Assembly (NCBI GenBank): GCA_012510495.1
Contig: JAAZHX010000057.1
Coordinates: forward strand, 26,183-90,182
Origin: Smithella sp.
GTDB lineage: Bacteria > Desulfobacterota > Syntrophia > Syntrophales > Smithellaceae
Direction: 5' to 3'
DNA length: 64,000 nt
This document shows, one piece after another, positions 56,445 to 64,000 of the stretch. The notes below the pieces were generated by a model. The model saw nothing but the letters and a program-made list of their open reading frames with translations. It made no database searches and was not told the DNA's origin. A program made the translations under genes and the position numbers. Each line of letters starts with the position of its first letter. Position 1 is the first letter of the stretch.

Positions 56445-58577
56445 GTGACAGCACACAAAAGCATGAATCAATGGAAGGAGGCCGCTCTCCGGGAGATGAA
56501 GGGAAGGCCCCTGGAATCTTTGAACTGGGCGACGCCGGAAGGCATTGCCGTCAAACCGATCTACACGGCGGAAGATATGGCGGGGCTGGATACCGTCAAC
56601 ACCCTGTCGGGCCTGGCCCCGTATCTGCGGGGGCCTTCGGCCACCATGTACGCCAACCAGCCCTGGACCATCCGTCAGTACGCCGGCTTTGCCACCGCGA
56701 AAGAGTCCAATGACTTTTACCGGAAAAATCTGGCCGCCGGACAGACGGGTCTGTCCGTGGCCTTCGATCTGGCCACGCACCGGGGCTACGACTCCGATCA
56801 TCCGCGGGTGGCGGGAGACGTGGGGAAGGCGGGGGTCGCCATCGACTCCGTCGAGGATATGAAAATTCTCTTCGACCAGATTCCGCTCGACAAGGTGTCC
56901 GTTTCCATGACGATGAACGGTGCCGTCCTGCCGATTCTGGCGGGATATATCGTGGCCGCCGAAGAGCAGGGCGTGGAACAAAAGCAGCTTGCGGGCACCA
57001 TCCAGAACGATATTCTCAAGGAATTTCTGACGCGCAACACTTATATTTATCCGCCCCGGCCCTCCATGCGGATCGTTTCCGACATCATTGCCTACTGTTC
57101 GAAAAACATGCCGCGCTACAACACCGTTTCGATCAGCGGCTATCACATCATGGAGGCGGGCGCGGATTCGGTCCTGCAGACGGCTTTCACGCTGGCCGAC
57201 GGCAGGGAATACATCCGCGCCGCCATCGACGGCGGCCTGAAGATTGATGACTTCGCTCCGCGGCTTTCGTTTTTCTTCGGCGTGGGCATGAACTTTTTCA
57301 TGGAAATCGCCATGCTGCGGGCGGCCCGGTATCTGTGGCATCAGATTGTCGGAGAGTTTCATCCGGCCAATCCGCGATCGCAGGTTCTGCGCACGCACGT
57401 GCAGACGTCCGGCTGGAGCCTGACCCAGCAGGACCCCTACAACAACATCATCCGGACCACGCTGGAGGCGCTGGCTGCGGTGCTGGGCGGAACCCAGTCG
57501 CTGCACACCAACTCGTTCGACGAGGCGGTGAGCCTCCCCACGCCTTTGTCTTCGCGTATCGCCCGCAACACGCAGATCGTCATTCAGGAGGAATCGCAGA
57601 TCTGCCGCGTGGTCGATCCGTTGGGCGGCTCCTACTACGTGGAGGCGCTGACGGCGTCCATCATCCGGGAAGCGAAAAAAATCATGGACGAAATCGAGGC
57701 TCTGGGCGGCATGGCCCGCGCCATTGAAACCGGCATGCCCAAGATGCGCATTGAAGAGTCGGCCGCACGGCGGCAGGCCCGCATTGACCGGGGCAGAGAC
57801 ATCATCGTCGGCGTGAACAAGCACCGGATCGGGGAAGAGATTCCCGTCGAGGTGCTGGACATTCCCGCGAGCGTGCGCGACGGGCAGATGGCCAGAATCC
57901 GGGAGATTCGGGCCAAACGCGACAACGCCGCCGTGGTCAGGGTGCTGGAAAAAATAACGCAGACCGCCGAAAAGGGCGGGAATCTACTGGAAACCGCAAT
58001 TGAAGCGGTTCGGCTGCGGGCCACGGTGGGAGAGGTGTCCGACGCTGTGGAGAAAGTGTTCGGCCGGTATGTCGCCGAGACAAGGGTCATTTCCGGCGCC
58101 TACTCATCGGAATATGGAGACAGTGACGTGATCGAATCTTTGAGAAAAAGAACGGAAAATTTTCTGGTGAAGACCGGACGCCGCCCCCGTCAGCTCGTGA
58201 CCAAAATGGGGCAGGACGGCCATGACCGGGGGATCAAGGTGGTGGCCACGGCCTACGCGGATATCGGTTTCGACGTGGACATCGGTCCGATGTTTCAGAC
58301 GCCGGAAGAAGCGGCCAAAATGGCCATTGAAAACGACGTGCATGTGGTGGGCGTTTCGAGCCTCGCGGCGGGCCATAAGACGCTGGTTCCGGAGCTCATC
58401 GAACAGTTGAAGAAGATAGGCGGGGAGGATATCATCGTCGTGGTCGGCGGCGTCATTCCGCCCGCGGATTACGAATTTCTTTATTCCAAAGGCGTTCGGG
58501 GCATCTTCGGTCCCGGCACCGCGCTGACCGATTCCGCGGACAAAGTGCTGGGATTGCTGGAAGAAAAATACGGATAA
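56445..58577 (+). CDS. Methylmalonyl-CoA mutase, single chain with B12-binding domain
   Basis: [44 protein letters not shown], and C-terminal [28 protein letters not shown] (DxHxxG). Confidence 0.94.
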   Translation: MTAHKSMNQWKEAALREMKGRPLESLNWATPEGIAVKPIYTAEDMAGLDTVNTLSGLAPYLRGPSATMYANQPWTIRQYAGFATAKESNDFYRKNLAAGQTGLSVAFDLATHRGYDSDHPRVAGDVGKAGVAIDSVEDMKILFDQIPLDKVSVSMTMNGAVLPILAGYIVAAEEQGVEQKQLAGTIQNDILKEFLTRNTYIYPPRPSMRIVSDIIAYCSKNMPRYNTVSISGYHIMEAGADSVLQTAFTLADGREYIRAAIDGGLKIDDFAPRLSFFFGVGMNFFMEIAMLRAARYLWHQIVGEFHPANPRSQVLRTHVQTSGWSLTQQDPYNNIIRTTLEALAAVLGGTQSLHTNSFDEAVSLPTPLSSRIARNTQIVIQEESQICRVVDPLGGSYYVEALTASIIREAKKIMDEIEALGGMARAIETGMPKMRIEESAARRQARIDRGRDIIVGVNKHRIGEEIPVEVLDIPASVRDGQMARIREIRAKRDNAAVVRVLEKITQTAEKGGNLLETAIEAVRLRATVGEVSDAVEKVFGRYVAETRVISGAYSSEYGDSDVIESLRKRTENFLVKTGRRPRQLVTKMGQDGHDRGIKVVATAYADIGFDVDIGPMFQTPEEAAKMAIENDVHVVGVSSLAAGHKTLVPELIEQLKKIGGEDIIVVVGGVIPPADYEFLYSKGVRGIFGPGTALTDSADKVLGLLEEKYG

Positions 58578-58771
58578 CAACCGACTCACCACCAACGCCT
58601 CCTCCGGGCATGTGAGCGCGCTGTCCTTCATCCGCATTTTTCGTCCGACCACGTGCGCCTTCATGTCCAGGAGCATCCGGCGAATGCGTGCAAAGTCGAA
58701 TCCGTCGCTTTGCCCCTGCCCCGGCACCCCGCATGACAAAAGGCAGATCAAATGACTTCAACGGGTTGGCC

Positions 58772-60856
58772 TTACCTGGCGTAAAATCCTTTTCCTTCTT
58801 TGGCCAGCTTTTCCAGCAACGGCGCGGGCGTCCAGTATTCGGCGCCGACCAGATCTCTGTACCGGAGGATTGCGTCATAGATTTTTTTCAAACCCACCGT
58901 GTCGGCATAGAACATCGGGCCGCCCAGATACACCGGGAAGCCGTAGCCATAGAGCCAGACCGCGTCGATGTCGAGGGATCTTGCGGCAATGCCTTCCTCC
59001 AAAATTTTAGCCCCTTCGTTGATCATCGAATAAATCGCCCGCTCGATAATTTCCTGATCCGAAATGGCTCTCCGGGCAATGCCCGCTTCCTTCGAGTGAC
59101 TGATAATAAGCTCTTCAATCATCGGATCGGGCGTCGCATTACGCTTCTCGTCGTACTTGTAGAATCCGGCGCCGGTCTTCTGTCCGTAGCGCCCCATTTC
59201 ACAGATCTTGTCCAGAATGTTGTTCTTCTGCTCGCGCGGAGTGAGGGTGTCGAACTTGGCCTTGCGGTTTCTCCAGCCCACATCGAGTCCCGCCATGTCG
59301 CCCATTGCGTAAGGGCCCATCGGGAAGCCGAAGCCGTAGATGACCCGGTCAATCTGCCAGGGGAGCGCTCCTTCCTCCAGCATGAAGCCGCATTCGCGGG
59401 TGCGTTTGGCCAGCATGCGGTTGCCGACAAAGCCGTCGCAGACGCCGACCAGGACCGGCGCCTTGCCGATCTTTTTGCCGACCTTCATGGCCGTGGCGTA
59501 AACTTCGGGGGATGTTTTTGCCCCCCGGACATTTTCTAAAAGCCGCATCACATTGGCCGGGCTGAAGAAATGCATGCCCATGACATCCTGCGGGCGGCCG
59601 GTGGCGGCGGCGATTTCGTCAATATTCAGATAAGAGGTGTTGGAGGCGAGAACCGCGCCCGGTTTACAGATGGAATCCAGTTTGCCGAAAACTTCTTTTT
59701 TGACGGTCATGTCTTCAAAGACGGCTTCGATAACAAGGTCGGCATCCTTCAGATCCTCATAGGCCAGCGTCGGCCGGATCAGGGACATCCGCTTGTCCAT
59801 GGCTTCCTGCGCAAGCCTCCCTTTGGCCACCGTATTGGCATAGTTCTTTTTGATGATCGCCAGCCCCTTGTCTAAAAATTCCTGCTTCATATCCAAAAGG
59901 GTTACCGGGATGCCGGCATTGGCAAAACACATGGCGATGCCGCCGCCCATCGTGCCCGCGCCCAGCACGCCCACGGACCTGATGTCCCGGGTGGGGAGAT
60001 CATCGGGCAGTCCGGGGATGCGGACGACTTCGCGCTCGGCAAAGAACACATGGCGCTGGGCTTTGGACTGATCCGAATCGTGGAGTTCGATGAAAATTTC
60101 CCGTTCCTTTTTCATGCCTTCCGGGAAAGGAAGTTCGGTGGCGATTTTTACGGCTTCGATGCATTTCAGGGGCGCCAGAAAACCGCGGAACCTGCGGGCG
60201 TTGGCTTTGGCGAAATCTTCAAAAAGCGTCGGCGACTCGACGGCGGCTTTCAACTGACTCGCTCTGCGAAGGGGGAGCTTCCGGTCAACGACTGTATTGG
60301 CGTATTCCAGGGCCGCCGCTTTCAGATCGCCTTCGACAATTTCGTCCAGGATGCCCATGTCTTTGGCTTTAGCCGCCGCCACCGGTGCTCCCGAAGTGAT
60401 CATTTCCAGCGCCGCGCGGGTACCCGCCAAACGGGGCAGCCGCTGTGTGCCGCCTGCTCCCGGCAAAAGTCCCAGTTTCACTTCGGGAAGCCCGACTTTC
60501 GCCGTGGGCAGAGCGATGCGGAAATGACAGGAAAGAGCGATTTCGAGGCCTCCGCCCAGTGCCGTGCCGTGAATGGCCGCGATCACGGGTCTTGGAGAAT
60601 CTTCAATCAACTGGCACACGTCCGGCAGATGCGGCGCCATCGGCGGGCGGCCGAATTCCCGGATGTCCGCTCCCGCGATGAAGGTTCGCCCCTCGCAGAG
60701 GATCACCAGCGCGGCAATGTCCCTGTCGGCGTTGCCTTTTTCGGTGCCCGCCCTGATACCGGCGCGGACCGCCCGCGACAGGGCGTTCACCGGCGGGTTG
60801 TTGATTGTGATGAGGCCAATCCTGCCTTCTTTGGAAAATCCGACGACTTCTGCCAT
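58772..60856 (-). CDS. 3-hydroxyacyl-CoA dehydrogenase / enoyl-CoA hydratase fusion (FadJ-like)
   Basis: N-term crotonase (IAAIHGTALGGGLEIALSCHFRIA), C-term GVLGAGTMGGGIAMCFANAGIPVTLLD and MGMHFFSPANVMRLLE. Confidence 0.94.
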   Translation of the reverse strand: MAEVVGFSKEGRIGLITINNPPVNALSRAVRAGIRAGTEKGNADRDIAALVILCEGRTFIAGADIREFGRPPMAPHLPDVCQLIEDSPRPVIAAIHGTALGGGLEIALSCHFRIALPTAKVGLPEVKLGLLPGAGGTQRLPRLAGTRAALEMITSGAPVAAAKAKDMGILDEIVEGDLKAAALEYANTVVDRKLPLRRASQLKAAVESPTLFEDFAKANARRFRGFLAPLKCIEAVKIATELPFPEGMKKEREIFIELHDSDQSKAQRHVFFAEREVVRIPGLPDDLPTRDIRSVGVLGAGTMGGGIAMCFANAGIPVTLLDMKQEFLDKGLAIIKKNYANTVAKGRLAQEAMDKRMSLIRPTLAYEDLKDADLVIEAVFEDMTVKKEVFGKLDSICKPGAVLASNTSYLNIDEIAAATGRPQDVMGMHFFSPANVMRLLENVRGAKTSPEVYATAMKVGKKIGKAPVLVGVCDGFVGNRMLAKRTRECGFMLEEGALPWQIDRVIYGFGFPMGPYAMGDMAGLDVGWRNRKAKFDTLTPREQKNNILDKICEMGRYGQKTGAGFYKYDEKRNATPDPMIEELIISHSKEAGIARRAISDQEIIERAIYSMINEGAKILEEGIAARSLDIDAVWLYGYGFPVYLGGPMFYADTVGLKKIYDAILRYRDLVGAEYWTPAPLLEKLAKEGKGFYAR

Positions 60857-60991
60857 AAGCCATCTCCTTTTGTTGCAAATGGTTTTCGATTGAATACAGC
60901 AAATACCATACCAGTGAAAAAAACAATAGGGTGCGGGCGTTGACCAGCGCCGGGGAAAAACTGGGCACGTTTAATCTCTCAGGGTTGAATT

Positions 60992-61488
60992 CCCCGCCGC
61001 TTGCGGCGTAAAATAGATGGGTGAGCGAATATATACATAAGAGCCATAACGTTACGGTGCTGATCTACCATTTGGTATTTCCGGCGAAATACAGGCGTGC
61101 AATATTTGACAAGGGAGTGGACAATTTCTTGAAAGAGGTCTGCTTAGATATCGAAAAGCGATATCAGATGAAGTTTCTTGAGATCGGGACCGATAGAGAT
61201 CATGTTCATTTTCTTGTGCAAACTGTACCGACATACAGCGTAACGAAGGTTGTGACAACCATCAAGAGTATTACCGCCCGGGAGATATTGAGTAGGTCTC
61301 CTGAGGTTAGAAAGCAGCTTTGGGGTGGGGAATTTTGGACTGATGGGTACTATGCTGGCACAGTAGGGAAGCATGGGAATGAAAATACGGTAACGAACTA
61401 TGTCAAACGTCAGGGAACTGATTACCAAATATTACATGAGGATCGACAGCTGACGCTTTTCTAATACCCCGCTGCTTGCGGCGGGGTA
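60992..61488 (+). mobile_element. IS200/IS605-type element with terminal hairpins, TnpA only
   Basis: Left hairpin CGCCGC-TT-GCGGCG (60995-61008); right hairpin TACCCCGCTGC-TT-GCGGCGGGGTA (61465-61488, one mismatch). Confidence 0.8.
61021..61464 (+). CDS. tnpA: IS200/IS605 family transposase TnpA
   Basis: HUH motif as DHVHFLVQ and Tyr region FWTDGYYAGTVGKHGNENTVTNYVKRQ. Confidence 0.92.
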   Translation: MSEYIHKSHNVTVLIYHLVFPAKYRRAIFDKGVDNFLKEVCLDIEKRYQMKFLEIGTDRDHVHFLVQTVPTYSVTKVVTTIKSITAREILSRSPEVRKQLWGGEFWTDGYYAGTVGKHGNENTVTNYVKRQGTDYQILHEDRQLTLF

Positions 61489-61591
61489 GTTTATTCGCGG
61501 TCCACAAAGACGCGGTTGATGCGCTCCAGTCCGTGTCGCTGACGACGGTCGTGTGTCAAGAGGTAAAAAGAGCTGGTAGATAATTCGTGAA

Positions 61592-62608
61592 TCATGCCTT
61601 TCGCGAGAAATCGTTTTTGATAAATGCGAGCAGTTCTCTGGCAAAATCGCTCCAGAGAATCATCCGGTCGAAATCCGGCGGACAGTCCAGTTTCTGCAGG
61701 AGCAGTCCGTCACTGTCAAACCAGCGCGGCAGTAAAGCGCCGAAGAAATAGCCCCGCTTCCGCAAAATACTGACGATTTGGCCGACCCACGGTTGCTTCA
61801 AGTTAAGGAAAGCCTGGAAAACAACGGCATTTTTCGCGCGCGCCGAATTTTCCAGATCAGTCAGACGGGCGGAAAAATCACTTCCGGCGCTCTCAAATGT
61901 CATACGGACAACACCCGCGGATTCAAAAATCTGCATCTCCGCTTCGGTTAATGAGGTTGCCGGAACAGTTTCTGCGGACAGGCAAAGTTCCCGCTGATCA
62001 TTCAGTCTTGCGTAGATTTTCCGCATAATGTCTTCATACCCGGGAGGCAGAAAAATCCGGTGCGGCTTTGGAATACACGAGCGAAAAAAGCACAGGGTCG
62101 CCACCCGCCCTTCTGCGCTTTTTTCTTTTGTATAAGCTTCCGCAGGCATCAGGGCCGCTTCAATTCCGGTTTCAACGTAACCAAAGGCATTGCAGGCTTT
62201 TTGCAAATGAGTGTGATTGCACACCGGTTCGCCAAAAATTTCCTCAATGTGCGGCCGGGCGGGAAGAAATTGATTATGGAGAAATTCATTCAGTACCTGA
62301 TTGACGCCCATGTTTCTGTATTTCTTCAAAACAAGGCCGGCGCCCCATTCATAAAGTATGGGCAGGTTTTCATGGCGAAACAGATGGGTTACGCCGATGA
62401 TTTTGCCCGCGGGCGTTCGGGCCACAATGGAATAGACGCTTCCTTCCGTATTGGCGGCAATAATAGCTTCCGGATCATAAAAAAGACGGACCGGATAGGA
62501 ATCTCCGTAAACAGCGCGGAATAATCCGACGATTTCCTCCGCATCCTCCGGGCGGAAATCTCCCACAGAAAAGGTATCTGTTGTGTTTTTCTCAATATTC
62601 TTCTGCAT
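61592..62608 (-). CDS. GNAT-like acetyltransferase-domain protein (paralog 1)
   Basis: FRPEDAEEIVGLFRAVYGDSYPVRLFYDPE; GKIIGVTHLFRHE; KKYRNMGVNQVLNEF; C-term RWFDSDGLLLQKL. Confidence 0.72.
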   Translation of the reverse strand: MQKNIEKNTTDTFSVGDFRPEDAEEIVGLFRAVYGDSYPVRLFYDPEAIIAANTEGSVYSIVARTPAGKIIGVTHLFRHENLPILYEWGAGLVLKKYRNMGVNQVLNEFLHNQFLPARPHIEEIFGEPVCNHTHLQKACNAFGYVETGIEAALMPAEAYTKEKSAEGRVATLCFFRSCIPKPHRIFLPPGYEDIMRKIYARLNDQRELCLSAETVPATSLTEAEMQIFESAGVVRMTFESAGSDFSARLTDLENSARAKNAVVFQAFLNLKQPWVGQIVSILRKRGYFFGALLPRWFDSDGLLLQKLDCPPDFDRMILWSDFARELLAFIKNDFSRKA

Positions 62609-62632
62609 TGCCTTATCCTTTCAATGGAAGGT

Positions 62633-63667
62633 TTATATCAATGCCAGCGCCTCTGCCCGGTTGCGGTCTTCAATGATGAATTGCAGCATTTCTTTGGCAA
62701 AATCGGAATAAAGCCGGATTTCGTCGTAATTGGCGGGATTGACCAGTTTTTGCATCAGAAGCCCGTCGGCGTCAAACCAGCGCGGCGCCACCGCAGCGAA
62801 GAAAAATCCCAGGCGGTTCAAAATTTCGGTTAAAGCGCCGCTCCCAGGCTGATTTAGCGGCAAAAAAACCTGCAGCACAACCGCGCCGGCATCCAGATAT
62901 TTCTTGACTAGGCCGGCCATCGTTTCGCCTGCGTCTGCTCCCGCCTCGTGGACAAAGACCCTTAAAACTCCCGCGTCGGCTATAAAGGCGTCAAAGTAGC
63001 TGGTTTTGACTTTTTGCGGCAGAACTCCGGCGGCCGTTTTCAACTGGCGGTCCCGTTTTGCATGAACATATATTTTTTTCAGGATATCCGCGTAGGGAGC
63101 AGGCAAGAAAACAGTGTGCGGCTTTTCTTTGACGCAAGCGCAGGCCACAACCGCGCTGACGCGCCCGGAGGCCGATTTTTCTGCCTCATAGGATTCGCCA
63201 GGCATCAATTCCAGCTCAATGCCTGTTTCTTTTGTTCCTATGCTGATCGCTGTTTTCTGCATAAAAACATGATTCGTAACCGATTCGCCCCAGATTTCTT
63301 CCACTCCCACCGCCGGCAAAAGAATTTGCATAATATAGCTGTAGATAGCATTGTTAAAGCCCTTGCTGCGGGCTTCTGCTCTAACCATGCCCTGGCCGCC
63401 CTCATACAAACCGGTGTATGCCCCCTGCAGACGATACAGGCCACTATGTCCCAGAATATTTCCCGCCGCATCCGCCACAATAACCCGATACATCATCTCC
63501 GCTTCCTGCTGTTTGATAATATAATCAGCATCATACATTTCCTTGATTGGATAATGCTCGCCATAAATTGCCCGATAAAGCGCCACCACGCCCGGCGCGT
63601 CCGCATCCCGCATTAAACGCACCTGGTATTCTCCCAATTCTTGTGCCGGAACATTAATTTTCATCAT
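62633..63667 (-). CDS. GNAT-like acetyltransferase-domain protein (paralog 2)
   Basis: LMRDADAPGVVALYRAIYGEHYPIKEMYDAD; C-term RWFDADGLLMQKL; colinear with paralog 1. Confidence 0.72.
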   Translation of the reverse strand: MMKINVPAQELGEYQVRLMRDADAPGVVALYRAIYGEHYPIKEMYDADYIIKQQEAEMMYRVIVADAAGNILGHSGLYRLQGAYTGLYEGGQGMVRAEARSKGFNNAIYSYIMQILLPAVGVEEIWGESVTNHVFMQKTAISIGTKETGIELELMPGESYEAEKSASGRVSAVVACACVKEKPHTVFLPAPYADILKKIYVHAKRDRQLKTAAGVLPQKVKTSYFDAFIADAGVLRVFVHEAGADAGETMAGLVKKYLDAGAVVLQVFLPLNQPGSGALTEILNRLGFFFAAVAPRWFDADGLLMQKLVNPANYDEIRLYSDFAKEMLQFIIEDRNRAEALALI

Positions 63668-64000
63668 TTTCCTCTCTTCTTTGGCAAATCTTTATCAAAG
63701 CCAGGCAAAACAAAACAAATCCCGCCGCCGCGTAAAACAAAATGTTAAAACCGGCGCCGCCCGCGATAAGAGCACCGCCCAGATAGGGAGTGAGAAAATA
63801 ACCCGCGTCCATGGCAAACAGCGTCATATTCGTGTTGAGGCCGCGCAGCCCGGGCGCTGAGGCGGAAAAAATCAAAGCGTTGAAAACGGGTAAAGAAACA
63901 CCGATGCACGCGCCATAAACGGCAGCCATCGCGTAAAAGGCAAGAGGCGTCGCCGCATGAGGCAGGATGGCCAGGCTGATGACAAGCGCCGCCAGAACCG
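63654..64000 (-). CDS. MFS transporter C-terminal part, truncated by window edge
   Basis: Frame open to window end; hydrophobic helices, GACIGVSLPVFNALIFSASAPGLRGLNTNMTLFAMDAGYFLTPYLGG. Confidence 0.8.
   Translation of the reverse strand, partial: VLAALVISLAILPHAATPLAFYAMAAVYGACIGVSLPVFNALIFSASAPGLRGLNTNMTLFAMDAGYFLTPYLGGALIAGGAGFNILFYAAAGFVLFCLALIKICQRREENDEN

Noticed and set aside
58104-58751. 215-aa minus-strand ORF spanning the mutase 3' end
   Set aside because: Mostly antisense to the B12-binding domain; the non-overlapping part has no recognisable family

Overview
The window looks like chromosomal DNA from a Syntrophales-like Desulfobacterota bacterium (my inference from gene content). 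Coding density is high and there are about 50 supportable genes. Order: a truncated (R)-citramalate synthase at the left edge, then Sua5/YrdC, RNase G/E, MBL hydrolase, MaoC, nitronate monooxygenase, MerR, RmuC, M20 peptidase, MFS, a TrpF-like protein with a degenerate active site, a YgbA-like Cys-rich protein, ABM and WbuC.

The main accessory content is lipid/polyene-type biosynthesis in two blocks. Block A (minus strand, 14.1-20.5 kb): acyltransferase, ketosynthase (KS), ACP, CrtI-like FAD oxidoreductase, DUF3261-like lipoprotein, LolA, FabG and a hotdog dehydratase. Block B (plus strand, 27.9-46.2 kb): B12-radical SAM, thioesterase, a DAK2-DegV fusion, GT2, an MMPL exporter fused to a SAM methyltransferase, acyl-CoA ligase, LpxL-like acyltransferase, an unknown protein, a BtrH-like protein, an ABC exporter, ACP, an active KS, a GIY-YIG insert, a catalytically dead KS resembling a chain-length factor, and a second B12-radical SAM. 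Together they resemble a split, extended aryl-polyene-like locus, and this is the best candidate for an undescribed system.

The region 47.2-50.25 kb is a gene graveyard: IS66 tail, FeoB fragment, decayed IS630, SHOCT tail and a MITE-like element. The right part carries beta-oxidation and methylmalonyl/pyruvate carbon genes (acyl-CoA dehydrogenase, thiolase, malic enzyme, PycB/5S-like carboxyltransferase, methylmalonyl-CoA mutase, FadJ-like), an IS200-type element, tandem GNAT paralogs and a truncated MFS. Several dispersed palindromic and heptad repeat families occur between genes. No tRNA, rRNA or CRISPR array was recognised by eye. All family calls are from reading motifs; no database search was run.
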